Source: Streptomyces roseicoloratus (lineage in GTDB: Bacteria; Actinomycetota; Actinomycetes; Streptomycetales; Streptomycetaceae). Taken from it: a stretch of 47,730 nucleotides of DNA. The notes beneath the pieces were generated by a model. That model was not told the origin of the DNA, did no database searches, and worked only from the letters and a program-made list of their open reading frames with translations. The stretch covers positions 1 to 47,730 of the forward strand of contig NZ_SDOY01000066.1 in assembly GCF_004117935.1 (NCBI RefSeq), read 5' to 3'. Positions 17,183 to 26,771 of the stretch are shown piece after piece. A program made the position numbers and the translations under genes. The stretch's first letter is position 1. Each line of letters begins with the position of its first letter.

Positions 17183-17805
17183 ACGCCCGCGAGGTGTTCC
17201 GGGCCGGCGAGCACGGGCTGCTCGTCGAGCTGGGGAGCGGTGAGGCGACGGAGGCCTTCCACGCGGAGCTGCTGCGCCGCCGCGAGGCGGGCACGCTGCC
17301 CGTCGTCCGGGAGATCGTGCCGGCGGCGCGGACGGTGCTGCTCGACGGAGTGGCCGACCCGGGCAGGCTGGCGGCCGAGCTGCGCTCCTGGGACGTTCCG
17401 GAGCTCCACGCGCGCGTGGCGGCGGCCGTGGAGCTGCCGGTGCGCTACGACGGCCCCGACCTGGCCGGGGTCGCCGCGCTGTGGGGCGTGTCGGTGGAGG
17501 CGGCCGTGCGGATCCACGCGGCCACCGAGTTCCGGGTGGCGTTCTGCGGCTTCGCCCCGGGCTTCGGCTATCTGACCGGTCTCGGCCCGCGGTACGAGGT
17601 GCCGCGCCGGGCCACCCCGCGCACCGCGGTGCCGGCCGGTTCGGTCGCCCTGGCGGGCCCGTACACCGGGGTGTACCCGCGGTCCTCGCCGGGTGGCTGG
17701 CAGCTGGTCGGCACGACGGACGCGGTGCTGTGGGACACCGGCCGCGAGCCCGCCGCGCTGCTGTCGCCCGGGACACGGGTGCGGTTCACGGCGGTGGACC
17801 GATGA
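17179..17805 (+). CDS. pxpB: 5-oxoprolinase subunit PxpB (KipI-like)
   Basis: 208 aa from a GTG overlapping the pxpA stop. KipI-family motifs: FCGFAPGFGYL near residue 119, and PAGSVALAGPYTGVYPRSSPGGWQL near 155. PxpB and PxpC form the ATP-using carboxyltransferase-like half of the enzyme. In Bacillus KipI also inhibits the sporulation kinase KinA; no such role can be inferred here. The stop overlaps the pxpC start (ATGA at 17802). Confidence 0.94.
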   Translation: MNAREVFRAGEHGLLVELGSGEATEAFHAELLRRREAGTLPVVREIVPAARTVLLDGVADPGRLAAELRSWDVPELHARVAAAVELPVRYDGPDLAGVAALWGVSVEAAVRIHAATEFRVAFCGFAPGFGYLTGLGPRYEVPRRATPRTAVPAGSVALAGPYTGVYPRSSPGGWQLVGTTDAVLWDTGREPAALLSPGTRVRFTAVDR

Positions 17806-18665
17806 CCGACCGTGCCGTCGCGGTCGTCCGGGCCGGGGCGCTGACCACCGTGCAGGACCTGGGGCGGCCGGGCCACGCCCATCTGGGCGTGCCGCGCTCG
17901 GGGGCGCTGGACCCGGGTGCGGTCCGGCTCGTCAACCGGCTGCTCGGCAACGACGAGGGTGCCGCCGTCCTGGAGACCACGCTGACCGGGTGCGCGGTGC
18001 GGCCGCGCCGCGCGGTGACGGTGGCGGTGGGCGGCGCGCCGTGTCCGGTACGGGTGGACGGCCGGCCCGTGGCCTGGGGCGCTGCGGTGCGGATGGGCGC
18101 CGGACGGCTCCTGGAGGTGGGCGCGGCCGTCCGCGGGCTGCGCTCGTACGTGGGGTTCGGCGGCGGGATCGCCGTCGAACCGGTGCTCGGCAGCCGCTCC
18201 ACCGACCTGCTGTCCGGGCTGGGGCCGGAGCCGCTGGCGGACGGGGCGGTGCTGCCGCTGGGAGCGGCCCCGGTCGTACGGGGAGCGGTCGACGCCCCGC
18301 CCTGGCCGGGGCCGCCGGACGAACTGGTCCTGCGTGTCCGGCTCGGTCCGCGCGACGGCTGGTTCACGCCGGGCGCGCTGGAAGCGTTCGCCACGCGCGT
18401 GTGGCGGGTGTCCCCGGCGAGCAACCGCATCGGGCTGCGCACCGAGGGGCCCGCCCTGGAGCGTGCCGTGGCGGGTGAACTGCCCAGCGAGGGCATGTCC
18501 CTGGGCGCGGTGCAGGTGCCGCCGGACGGCCGGCCGGTGGTCTTCCTCGCCGACCATCCCACGACCGGCGGCTATCCGGTCGTGGCCGTCGTCCGTGAGC
18601 GGGACCTGGCGGCAGCGGCGCAGGCGGTGCCGGGAACGCCGGTGCGTTTCGTCCCGTTCCGCTGA
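17802..18665 (+). CDS. pxpC: 5-oxoprolinase subunit PxpC (KipA, biotin-dependent carboxyltransferase family)
   Basis: 287 aa. Family motifs: LTTVQDLGRPGHAHLGVPRSGALD near residue 12, VNRLLGN, and RVSPASNRIGLRTEG plus GAVQVPPDGRPVVFLADH toward the C-terminus. Last gene of the pxpABC operon. It faces the OplAH-type gene tail to tail with 66 bases between stops. Confidence 0.94.
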   Translation: MTDRAVAVVRAGALTTVQDLGRPGHAHLGVPRSGALDPGAVRLVNRLLGNDEGAAVLETTLTGCAVRPRRAVTVAVGGAPCPVRVDGRPVAWGAAVRMGAGRLLEVGAAVRGLRSYVGFGGGIAVEPVLGSRSTDLLSGLGPEPLADGAVLPLGAAPVVRGAVDAPPWPGPPDELVLRVRLGPRDGWFTPGALEAFATRVWRVSPASNRIGLRTEGPALERAVAGELPSEGMSLGAVQVPPDGRPVVFLADHPTTGGYPVVAVVRERDLAAAAQAVPGTPVRFVPFR

Positions 18666-18731
18666 CGAGCCGTTGACGAGCCGCTGACGAGCCGTCCGGC
18701 TGACGACGGGATGCACGGCTGACAACCCGGT

Positions 18732-21700
18732 TCACAGGGGCGGCGGGCCGTAGCCTCCGCCGCCGGGGGTGCGGACGACGAGGACGTCGCCCGGGCCGAC
18801 GTCCGTGGTGTCCACGCCCGCGAGGCGGTCGACGGTGCCGTCGGCGCGCTCGACGGCGTCGGCGCCGAGCGCGCCCGGTTCGCCGCCCGCCATGCCGTAG
18901 GGCGGGACGCGGCGGTGGCCGGCGAGCAGGGTCACCGTCATGGGTTCGAGGAAGCGGATGCGGCGTTCGACGCCCGCGCCGCCGTGCCGGCGGCCCCTGC
19001 CGCCGCTGTTCTCCCGGATCGTGAACGCGTCGATCCGGACCGGGTGGCGCCACTCCAGGATCTCGGGGTCGGTGAGCCGGGAGTTGGTCATGTGGGTCTG
19101 CACGGCGTCGGCGCCGTCGAAGCCCTCGCCGGCACCGGAGCCGCTGGCGATCGTCTCGTAGTACTGCACGCGGTCGTTGCCGAAGGTGAGGTTGTTCATC
19201 GTGCCGGAGCCCTCGGCCTGGACGCGGAGGGCCGCGTAGAGGGCCCCGGTGACGGCCTGGGAGGTCTCCACGTTGCCGGCGACCGTCGCGGCGGGGTGGA
19301 CGGGCGCGAGCATCGAGCCGGGCGGGACGCGCACGTCGAGGGGTTCCAGGCAGCCGCTGTTGAGCGGGATGTCGTCGTCGACGAGGGTGCGGAACACGTA
19401 CAGGACGGCGGCCATGACCACGGACGTCGGCGCGTTGGTGTTGCCGGGGCGCTGCGGGGAGGTGCCGGTGAAGTCGAGGACGGCGGCGCGCCGTTCGCGG
19501 TCCACGGTGACGGTCACCTGGATGACGGAGCCGTCGTCGGTCTCGTAGCGGCAGGAGCCGTCGCGCAGGCCGGCGACGATGCGGCGGACGGACTCCTCGG
19601 CGTTGGCACGCACGTGCCGCATGTAGGCGTGGACGACGTCGAGGCCGAACTGGTCCACCGTCCCGCGGAGTTCCTCGATGCCCTTCTCGTTGGCGGCGAT
19701 CTGGGCGCGCAGGTCGGCGATGTTGGTGTCGGGGTCGCGCGAGGGGTACGGGGCGCCCGTGAGCAGGGCGCGGGTCTCGGCCTCGCGGAGCCGTCCGTCG
19801 CGGACGAGCAGCCAGTTGTCGAACAGGACGCCCTCCTCGTCGACGGTGCGGCTGAAGGCGGGCATGGATCCGGGGGTGATGCCGCCGATCTCCGCGTGGT
19901 GACCGCGCGAGGCGACGAGGAACAGCAGCCGGGTTCCGGTGTCGTCGAAGACCGGGGTGACGACGGTGACGTCGGGCAGGTGGGTGCCGCCGTGGTAGGG
20001 ATCGTTGATGGCGTACACGTCGCCGGCGCGCAGCTCTCCCTCGTTGCGCCGCAGCACCTCCTTGATGGACTCGCCCATGGAGCCGAGGTGGACGGGGATG
20101 TGGGGCGCGTTGGCGATGAGGTTGCCGTCGGGGTCGAAGACGGCGCAGGAGAAGTCGAGCCGCTCCTTGATGTTGACGGAGCGGGCGGTGTTCTCCAGGC
20201 GCACGCCCATCTGCTCGGCGATCGCCATGAAGAGGTTGTCGAAGACCTCCAGCAGGACGGGGTCGACGTCGGTGCCGGCGGCCGTGCGCGCGGGGCGGGG
20301 CGTGACGCGCCGCAGCAGGAGGTGGCCGGTGTCCGTGGCGGTGGCCCGCCAGCCCGGTTCGACGACGGTGGTGGCGTCGGCCTCGGCGAGGATCGCGGGG
20401 CCGTCGACGGCGTCACCGGGGCGCAGGTCCTCGCGGCGGTGCAGCGGTGTCGGGGCGGGTGCTCCCTCGCTGTACGCGGTGACCGTGTCCCGGGGCGTGA
20501 GGCCGCCCTCTCGTGCGCCTCGCGGGACGACGACGGGCCCGTGTGGTCCCGCTCTGCCGACGGCCTCCACGGAGACGGCCTCGACGACGAGCGGCGCGTC
20601 CGTGGTGAAGCCGTAGCGCTTCCGGTGAAGGGCTGTGAACGCGGTTTTCATCTCTTCCGGCGTGGTGAGCGGCACCGCGAGGCCGGCGTCGGTGCCGGCG
20701 TAACGCAGCAGCACGCGCGCGTGGGTGGTGATCGCTTCGTCGGGCAGTCCGTCGGCGCGCAGGTCCTCGCGGGTGTGGCCGGCGAGTTCGTCGCGGAGCC
20801 GGGTGACGGTCTCCGCGGTGTCCGGGGCGTCGAGCGCGGCCTCGACGGACCGCTCGCGCATGGCGGTGGCGTCGGCGAGCCCGATCCCGTACGCGGAGAG
20901 GACGCCGGCGAGCGGGGGTACGAGGACGGTGCCGATGCCCAGCGCGTCGGCGACGGCGCAGGCGTGCTGGCCGCCGGCGCCGCCGAAGCTGGTGAGGGCG
21001 TAGCGGGTGACGTCGTGGCCGCGCTGCACGGAGATCTTCCTGACCGCGTTCGCCATGTTGAGGACGGCGATCTCCAGGAAGCCGGCCGCGACCTGCTCGG
21101 GGGTGCGGTCGCCGCCGGTCTCGGCGGCGAGGGCGGTGAAGCGCTCGCGGACGATCCCGGCGTCGAGCGGCTGGTCCCCGTGTTCGCCGAACACGGCCGG
21201 GAAGTGCGCGGGCTGGATGCGGCCGAGCATCACGTTGGCGTCGGTCACCGTGAGCGGGCCGCCGCGGCGGTAGCAGGCGGGGCCGGGAACGGCGCCGGCG
21301 GAGTCGGGACCGACGCGGTAGCGCCGGCCGTCGTAGTGGAGCACGGAGCCGCCGCCGGCGGCGACGGTGTGGATGCTCATCATCGGGGCCCGCATCCGCA
21401 CCCCGGCGACCTGGGTGCCGAGTTCGCGCTCGAACTCGCCCGCGTAGTGCGAGACGTCGGTGGACGTGCCGCCCATGTCGAAGCCGATGACCCGTTCGTG
21501 CCCGGCCTGCCGCGAGGTCCGGGCCATCCCGACGACCCCGCCCGCCGGGCCGGACAGCACGGCGTCCTTGCCGCGGAAGTGCGCGGCCTCCCGCAGCCCG
21601 CCGTTGGACTGCAGGAACATCAGGCGGATGCCGGCGAGTTCGCGGGCGACCTCGTCGACGTACCGGCGCAGGATCGGCGAGAGGTAGGCGTCGACGACGG

Positions 21701-22325
21701 TGGTGTCGCCGCGCGGGACGAGCTTGATCAGCGGGCTGACCTCGTGGGAGCAGCTGACCTGGGTGAAGCCGGCGGCGCGGGCGAGTTCGGCGACCCGGAG
21801 TTCGTGGTCGGGACGCCGGTAGGCGTGGAGCAGGACGACGGCGGCGGAGCGCAGCCCGTCGCGGTGGGCGGCGGCCAGGGCGGTGACGACCGCGGCCTCG
21901 TCGAGCGGGGTGACGACGTCGCCGCGGGCGTCGACCCGTTCGGGAACCTCGGCCACGCGCGCGTACACCGCCTCGGGCAGCACGATGTGGCGGTCGAAGA
22001 TGCGGGGGCGGTTCTGGTAGGCGATGCGCAGGGCGTCACGGAAGCCGGCGGTGACGAGCAGGAGGGTGGGCTCGCCGCGGCGCTCCAGGAGGGCGTTGGT
22101 GGCGACGGTGGTGCCCATCTTGACCACGGCGATCCGCTCGGCGGGGACCGGTTCGCCGGGTGCGAGGCCGAGGAGGAGCCGGATGCCGGCGACGGCGGCG
22201 TCGTGGGGTCGGGCAGGGTCGTGCGAGAGCAGCTTGCGGGTGACCAGCCGGCCGTCGGGCCGTCGCCCGACGACGTCCGTGAAGGTGCCGCCCCGGTCGA
22301 TCCAGAACTCCCAGCGTCCGGTCAT
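18732..22325 (-). CDS. ATP-dependent 5-oxoprolinase / hydantoinase A-B fusion (OplAH type)
   Basis: 1197 aa. HyuA half: [11 protein letters not shown] at residues 9-19, ATP-site [22 protein letters not shown] near 290, and [11 protein letters not shown] near 465. HyuB half from about residue 690: [20 protein letters not shown], then [26 protein letters not shown] and [15 protein letters not shown]. The length and A+B fusion match eukaryotic-type 5-oxoprolinase (about 1,200-1,290 aa). Substrate could instead be a hydantoin. It is unrelated in sequence to pxpABC but predicted to perform the same reaction. The ATG at 22325 is the only sensible start. Confidence 0.9.
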   Translation of the reverse strand: MTGRWEFWIDRGGTFTDVVGRRPDGRLVTRKLLSHDPARPHDAAVAGIRLLLGLAPGEPVPAERIAVVKMGTTVATNALLERRGEPTLLLVTAGFRDALRIAYQNRPRIFDRHIVLPEAVYARVAEVPERVDARGDVVTPLDEAAVVTALAAAHRDGLRSAAVVLLHAYRRPDHELRVAELARAAGFTQVSCSHEVSPLIKLVPRGDTTVVDAYLSPILRRYVDEVARELAGIRLMFLQSNGGLREAAHFRGKDAVLSGPAGGVVGMARTSRQAGHERVIGFDMGGTSTDVSHYAGEFERELGTQVAGVRMRAPMMSIHTVAAGGGSVLHYDGRRYRVGPDSAGAVPGPACYRRGGPLTVTDANVMLGRIQPAHFPAVFGEHGDQPLDAGIVRERFTALAAETGGDRTPEQVAAGFLEIAVLNMANAVRKISVQRGHDVTRYALTSFGGAGGQHACAVADALGIGTVLVPPLAGVLSAYGIGLADATAMRERSVEAALDAPDTAETVTRLRDELAGHTREDLRADGLPDEAITTHARVLLRYAGTDAGLAVPLTTPEEMKTAFTALHRKRYGFTTDAPLVVEAVSVEAVGRAGPHGPVVVPRGAREGGLTPRDTVTAYSEGAPAPTPLHRREDLRPGDAVDGPAILAEADATTVVEPGWRATATDTGHLLLRRVTPRPARTAAGTDVDPVLLEVFDNLFMAIAEQMGVRLENTARSVNIKERLDFSCAVFDPDGNLIANAPHIPVHLGSMGESIKEVLRRNEGELRAGDVYAINDPYHGGTHLPDVTVVTPVFDDTGTRLLFLVASRGHHAEIGGITPGSMPAFSRTVDEEGVLFDNWLLVRDGRLREAETRALLTGAPYPSRDPDTNIADLRAQIAANEKGIEELRGTVDQFGLDVVHAYMRHVRANAEESVRRIVAGLRDGSCRYETDDGSVIQVTVTVDRERRAAVLDFTGTSPQRPGNTNAPTSVVMAAVLYVFRTLVDDDIPLNSGCLEPLDVRVPPGSMLAPVHPAATVAGNVETSQAVTGALYAALRVQAEGSGTMNNLTFGNDRVQYYETIASGSGAGEGFDGADAVQTHMTNSRLTDPEILEWRHPVRIDAFTIRENSGGRGRRHGGAGVERRIRFLEPMTVTLLAGHRRVPPYGMAGGEPGALGADAVERADGTVDRLAGVDTTDVGPGDVLVVRTPGGGGYGPPPL

Positions 22326-22353
22326 GTCCTCATTGTGGCCGCGAGGACGCGGG

Positions 22354-22377
22354 AGGGCGGCCGCTGTGGGCCGCCCT
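22354..22377 (-). terminator. Hairpin after the HEAT-repeat gene
   Basis: AGGGCGGCC (22354-22362), 6-nt loop, GGCCGCCCT (22369-22377): a perfect 9-bp stem between the HEAT-gene stop and the OplAH start. Confidence 0.55.
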
Positions 22378-22396
22378 CTCCCCCGTGCCGGCTCGG

Positions 22397-23818
22397 TCAG
22401 ACCTGGAGGTCGAGGTCCGGCCCTATCCGGTTGCGTACCGCGTCCTGGACCTCCGCCTCCTCGGCGGGATCGGCGGCCAGCCTGCGCAGGCGCTCGGCGA
22501 CGCGCACGTCGCCCGTCTCGGCGTGCTGTGCGGCCACCTCGCGGGTGGTCTCCTCGCAGTCCCACAGGCACTCGACGGCGAAGCCGGTCGCGAAGCCGGA
22601 GTCGGTGGCGGCGAGGGCACGGGCGGTGCGGCCGCGGAGGTGGGAGGAGGCGGTCTCGCGGTAGACGTGGCGCAGCACGGGCGCGGCGCAGACGATGCCG
22701 AGGCGTCCGGCGCCGTCGACGAGGGAGTAGAGGGCGGGGGCGTCGGGGCCCTGGGAGCGGACCGTCTCGCGGAGGGCGCCGAGGACGAGGGGGGAGTCCT
22801 CGGAGCCGCCGCGGCAGGCGAGCGTCCCGGCGGCGGCGGCGCCGAGCTCGTCGGGGCGGTGGATCCAGCCGCGGGCGCGGTCGACGGCGGCCTCGCCGCT
22901 CATCCGCCGGTACGCGGCGACGGCGGCGTCGGCGACGACGCGGGAGCCGTCGCCCACGGCGCGTTCGACGAGGTCGAGGACGGCGGGGTCGCTTGCCTCG
23001 GCGAGATAGTGCAGGGCGGCGCACCGGGCGCCGTCCGGGCCGCTGCGGGCGGCCGTGAGGATCGTGTCGCGGTCTTCGGGTCCGGCGACGGCGACCAGGC
23101 AGCGGGCGGCGGGTCCGTGCATCTCGGCACCGCGCTCGTGTCCTTCCTGGGCCCAGTCGAGGACGGCCTGGACGCTCCAGCCGGGCCGGGGCCCTGTGGG
23201 GCGCAACTGCCGCTGCCAGCGGTCGAAGGAACCCTGCTCGCGGGCGGCCCGGACGCGGGCGCCGACGGACTCGCGGGGATCCTCGGCCCACAGGCGCCAG
23301 GGCCGCGGCTCGAAGGCGTCGCGGACGGTGGCGGCGAGCTCGGCCTCGCCCTCGGGTGTGGCCGGGAAGCGGGCGAGCACGGGCTCGGCGAGGGCGCGCA
23401 GGCCGGCGTCGTCGTCGCGCAGTGCGAGCTCGTCGAGGGCCCAGGCCCAGTTGGCGCCGCCGGCGGCGTAGCGCCGCAGGAGGAGCAGGGCGTCATGGCG
23501 TCCGTAGGACGCGAGGTGGCCGAGGACGGCGAGCGCGAGCCCGGTCCTGGACTCCTCCTCGTCGAGGTGGTCCTCGGCCGAGAAGAGATGCGCCTCGATC
23601 TCCTCCAGGCCTCCGTGGAGGTCCAGGTAGAGCCGGGCGTAGTACAGGGAGCGGTTCTCGACCCGCCAGTCGTGGCGTGGGTCGGTGAGCACGCAGTGGT
23701 GGAGGGCCGCGAGGGCCTCGGCACGAGGTGCGGCGAGCGCGTGGAGGGTGCCGTCGCCGCGGCCCCTCTGCAGCAGACCGAGCAGGGTGCCGCTCGGCGC
23801 TATGACTGGATCGAACAT
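22397..23818 (-). CDS. HEAT-repeat scaffold protein
   Basis: 473 aa made almost wholly of alpha-helical pairs with recurrent Ala/Leu/Asp patterns such as [29 protein letters not shown] and [14 protein letters not shown], as in HEAT/PBS-lyase-type repeats. No catalytic motif is visible. Such proteins usually act as protein-binding scaffolds. The N-terminus has a separate region ([22 protein letters not shown]) found in large actinomycete HEAT proteins. It lies 71 bases upstream of the OplAH start, same strand, with a hairpin between. Confidence 0.85.
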   Translation of the reverse strand: MFDPVIAPSGTLLGLLQRGRGDGTLHALAAPRAEALAALHHCVLTDPRHDWRVENRSLYYARLYLDLHGGLEEIEAHLFSAEDHLDEEESRTGLALAVLGHLASYGRHDALLLLRRYAAGGANWAWALDELALRDDDAGLRALAEPVLARFPATPEGEAELAATVRDAFEPRPWRLWAEDPRESVGARVRAAREQGSFDRWQRQLRPTGPRPGWSVQAVLDWAQEGHERGAEMHGPAARCLVAVAGPEDRDTILTAARSGPDGARCAALHYLAEASDPAVLDLVERAVGDGSRVVADAAVAAYRRMSGEAAVDRARGWIHRPDELGAAAAGTLACRGGSEDSPLVLGALRETVRSQGPDAPALYSLVDGAGRLGIVCAAPVLRHVYRETASSHLRGRTARALAATDSGFATGFAVECLWDCEETTREVAAQHAETGDVRVAERLRRLAADPAEEAEVQDAVRNRIGPDLDLQV

Positions 23819-24061
23819 GGAAGACGCCTCACATCAAGCTGTCGACACGACCGGGGGGAATCCGGGATGAACCGGGAGTCAGGCCGTGCGGCAACATGTC
23901 GGGCCGCCCGTCGTCCTGCGCTTGTACGTGACCATCTTCCTCTGCCTCTCGTCGGTGGCCCCCTGTGGGCCTTGGCGTCATGATGACCCACCCATTTCGC
24001 CACCGCGACCACATTTACGGCGTCGTCTCACCTGGGGTTCGCCCGCCGTTCACCAGGGATG

Positions 24062-24460
24062 TCAGCGAACTCCGAAGAGCTCCAGGAGTTCCGTCTTCCC
24101 GAACATCCGCGCGGTATCCACGGCGGACGGAGTTCCCGCTTCCGGATTCGCGCCGCCGGAGAGGAGGGCGCGGACGACCGCGTCCTCGCCCTTGAAGACG
24201 GCGCCCGCGAGCGGGGTCTGGCCGCGGTCGTTGGCGCGGTCCGCGTCGGCGCCGCGGGTGAGCAGGGCGGTGACGGCCTCGGCGTGGCCGTGGTAGGCGG
24301 CGAGCATGACGAGCGAGTCGCCCTTCTCGTTGGTGAGGTTCGCCGGGACGCCCGCGTCGAGGTAGGCGGCCAGGGTCACCGCGTCGCCCGCACGCGCCAG
24401 GTCGAAGACCTTGGAGGCCAGCTCGACGACCTCGGGGTCCGGCGTCTCGTTCTCGCTCAT
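24062..24460 (-). CDS. Ankyrin-repeat protein
   Basis: 132 aa with three recognisable ankyrin units: NEKGDSLVMLAAYHGHAEAVTALLTRGAD, NDRGQTPLAGAVFKGEDAVVRALLSGGAN, and a capping GTPSAVDTARMFGKTELLEL. It is probably a small protein-interaction module. The partner is unknown; the HEAT protein gene lies downstream but 243 bases separate them. Between 23819 and 24061 I see no convincing gene. Confidence 0.92.
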   Translation of the reverse strand: MSENETPDPEVVELASKVFDLARAGDAVTLAAYLDAGVPANLTNEKGDSLVMLAAYHGHAEAVTALLTRGADADRANDRGQTPLAGAVFKGEDAVVRALLSGGANPEAGTPSAVDTARMFGKTELLELFGVR

Positions 24461-24759
24461 CGTTCACAACCCTTCGTGCGCGGCCCGCACGGCAGGCGCG
24501 GCCGTACGAGTGAATCGACAGGGTACTGCCCGTCGGACGACATGAGGGGGCTCTCCGGCGGCAAGGATCAACCGCGCCCGGCCCCCTGACCGGTGCACTA
24601 CCGCACCGGGCGCGTTTCGCCACCCGGAGGGACACCCCGCGTCCGCCGGTCAAGTGAAATCACCAGCGATTCACCCATATGCACCTTTAATCATATAGAT
24701 ACTTGCTGTGAACCTGGAAGGACTCAAGGTGACTGTCCCCTCAACCAGGAGAACACCTC
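24461..24759. promoter_or_regulatory. Divergent promoter region, ankyrin gene / smeA
   Basis: The stretch 24655-24710 is unusually AT-rich for this genome (CATATGCACCTTTAATCAT, then TAGATACT near 24696), which fits a -10 region for smeA. A GACAC, the core of the WhiA binding motif, sits at 24631-24635, 125 bases before the smeA ATG. smeA-sffA expression is known to depend on the sporulation regulatory cascade. Confidence 0.4.
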
Positions 24760-24954
24760 ATGATCCTGTCCATCTCAGGCGTGGTCTTGCTCGGCATCAT
24801 CTGCTTCCTGTTCTTCAAGAAGGACGGACTCAAGGCCTCGCACGCCCTCGTCTGCGCGCTCTTCGGCTTCTACCTCGCGGGCACCGCGATCGCCCCCAGC
24901 ATCACGGCCGGCGGCCAGAGCCTCGCCAGTCTCTTGGGCGGGATCAAGTTCTGA
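24760..24954 (+). CDS. smeA: SmeA, small sporulation membrane protein
   Basis: 64 aa with two hydrophobic helices (residues 2-20 and 30-50) joined by KKDGLKA. Size, sequence character and the following FtsK/SpoIIIE-like gene match SmeA of S. coelicolor. SmeA localises to sporulation septa and recruits SffA; its loss disturbs sporulation septation, chromosome segregation and spore maturation. AGGAGA lies 7 bases before the ATG. 37 bases separate it from sffA. Confidence 0.85.
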   Translation: MILSISGVVLLGIICFLFFKKDGLKASHALVCALFGFYLAGTAIAPSITAGGQSLASLLGGIKF

Positions 24955-24991
24955 CGGCCCTCCATCCCTTCCACCACCTCAGGAGTACGAC

Positions 24992-26653
24992 GTGGCCCGG
25001 CGACCACTCCCCCGCATTCTGAGCAGCGGCAGCGCACAGATCGCTCGCAGCCGAGAGATCGCGCGCACGGCCGCCGACAGCGCCACCGACGTGCTCCACC
25101 CGCTGATCACCATCTCGCGTGGTCTGCGGAAGCTGGCCGCGACCGCGCGCGCCAAGTGGGCCGCGACCCCCAAGGAACGGCGCGGTCCTACGCTGTTCCT
25201 GGTCGCGGCCTGCGTCCTGGTCGTCGCCCTCGTGCCGTACGGCCCGCTCCTCGCGCTCGTCGCGCTGATGGCGGCGGCCGCCTGGCAGGGCCGTGAGCGC
25301 CCGGTCGTGAAGACCGGGCCCGACGACGCGGAGATCGCCCGGCTCAAGGGCCTCTACGAGGCCCTGGTGCCGTACCTCTCGCTGCCGGACGACCCCGAGC
25401 CGCTCTACGCCCACGGCGGCGACTGGAGTGCCGCCTTCGGGGACCACGCCTTCGACGAGGACGGCCGGATCACGCGGCTGCGGATCTCCTACCCTCCCTA
25501 CTTCACCGACGGCGAGCCGGCCGCCCGGGCCCGGATCGAGCAGCTGCTGCACGCCAAGTCGGGCCGGGGCCGCGAGTACCGCTTCGACTGGGACGAGGAG
25601 GGCAACCGGCTCACCATGCGCGTGCTGCCCGCGCTGCCCACGACCATCGCCGCCCAGCGCTTCGTCACCGTGCCCGGCGAGACCGTGCTCGGCTTCACCG
25701 ACGCGGACGCCGTGCAGCGGACCGTCCCGGTCCGCGCCGTGGACGGCACCGAGGACGCGCCGGCCGTGGTGTGGCGCACCGGCCCCCGCTCCACCGAGCA
25801 GCACCTGCTGGCCGTCGGCCAGCCGGGCAGCGGCACCAGCTCCCTGCTGCGCTCGATCGCCCTCCAGGCGCTGCCGCACGGCGACGTGCTGATCGTCGAG
25901 GGCGCCGGCACCGGCGAGTACGCGTGCCTGGTCGGCCGGGACGGCGTGCTCGCCGTCGAGTGTGGGCTCTCCGGCGCCCTCGCCAGCCTGGAATGGGCCG
26001 CGCACGAGACCGAGCGACGGCTGATCGCCGCCAACCGCGCCCGTCAGTCGGGCCGTCCCGCGCCCGAGGACACCCGCCGCCCGCTGTGGATCCTGCTCGA
26101 CCGGCCGAGCGTGCTCGGCCACCTGGCCGCCGCCGACGGCCGTCCCGACCCGCAGGACCTGCTCCAGGTGCCGCTGCGGCACGGCCGGGCCGCGTCCGTG
26201 ACGGTCGTGGTCGCGGAGCAGTTCGACAGCCTGGACGCGCTCGGCGAGACGGTACGGAGCCACACCCGGGCCCGGGTCGCGCTCGGGCCCGCCGCGCCGC
26301 AGCAGATCGCCGCGGTCCTGGGCGCCGGACCCCACACCACGCCCGTGCCCGACGTCCCGCCCGGCCGCGGTTACGCCCGCCTCGGCACCGGCCAGGTGCT
26401 GCGCCTCCAGGTCCCGGCGACACCGGACCCGTACGACGACGCCACCAGCGAGGCACACCGCCGCGCCGTCCTGGAGCTGCTGCCGGAGCGCCGTACGGCG
26501 ACGATCGCCGCGATCGAGCCGGCCCCCACCGCGGCCCCCGCCCCGGCCCCGGAGCCCGGCTTCGCGCCGGACCCGGACACGGACATCGCCCCGACGCACC
26601 ACAAGGACCCGGGCCCCGCCCCGGTCCCGTCACCGGTCCCGGCGGAGGGCTGA
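24992..26653 (+). CDS. sffA: SffA, SpoIIIE/FtsK-family protein of sporulation septa
   Basis: 553 aa from a GTG preceded by AGGAG. A basic N-terminus precedes a membrane hairpin (about residues 68-98), then a beta-rich segment and an FtsK-like ATPase core from about 240. The Walker A position reads GQPGSGTSS (about 275-283), with Thr where the catalytic Lys should be; Walker B reads LWILLDRPS with no Glu. The C-terminal ~45 residues are Pro-rich. SffA is brought to septa by SmeA and has been proposed to aid chromosome translocation. As read here, ATP hydrolysis by the canonical site looks unlikely. Confidence 0.82.
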   Translation: MARRPLPRILSSGSAQIARSREIARTAADSATDVLHPLITISRGLRKLAATARAKWAATPKERRGPTLFLVAACVLVVALVPYGPLLALVALMAAAAWQGRERPVVKTGPDDAEIARLKGLYEALVPYLSLPDDPEPLYAHGGDWSAAFGDHAFDEDGRITRLRISYPPYFTDGEPAARARIEQLLHAKSGRGREYRFDWDEEGNRLTMRVLPALPTTIAAQRFVTVPGETVLGFTDADAVQRTVPVRAVDGTEDAPAVVWRTGPRSTEQHLLAVGQPGSGTSSLLRSIALQALPHGDVLIVEGAGTGEYACLVGRDGVLAVECGLSGALASLEWAAHETERRLIAANRARQSGRPAPEDTRRPLWILLDRPSVLGHLAAADGRPDPQDLLQVPLRHGRAASVTVVVAEQFDSLDALGETVRSHTRARVALGPAAPQQIAAVLGAGPHTTPVPDVPPGRGYARLGTGQVLRLQVPATPDPYDDATSEAHRRAVLELLPERRTATIAAIEPAPTAAPAPAPEPGFAPDPDTDIAPTHHKDPGPAPVPSPVPAEG

Positions 26654-26672
26654 GCGCCCGGAGTCCCGTACA

Positions 26673-26716
26673 CGCGAAAGGGCGGCCACACCCACGGGTG
26701 CGACCGCCCTTTCGCG
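26673..26716. terminator. Bidirectional terminator between sffA and the MocR gene
   Basis: Perfect 13-bp stem (26673-26685 / 26704-26716) with arms CGCGAAAGGGCGG and CCGCCCTTTCGCG, and an 18-nt loop, between convergent genes. Confidence 0.85.
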
Positions 26717-26771
26717 TTGTCCCGGCCGGCCCTCGTCGTACGCGACCGTCGGCACGCGTCGTCGTACGCGG

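Noticed and set aside
18915..22664. 1249-codon plus-strand frame opposite the OplAH gene
   Set aside because: Antisense shadow with composition typical of reverse-strand reading; the minus strand encodes recognisable HyuA and HyuB motifs.
23819..24061. Small ORFs between the HEAT and ankyrin genes
   Set aside because: 60-70 codon frames exist on both strands but none has a ribosome site, a recognisable family or membrane segments.
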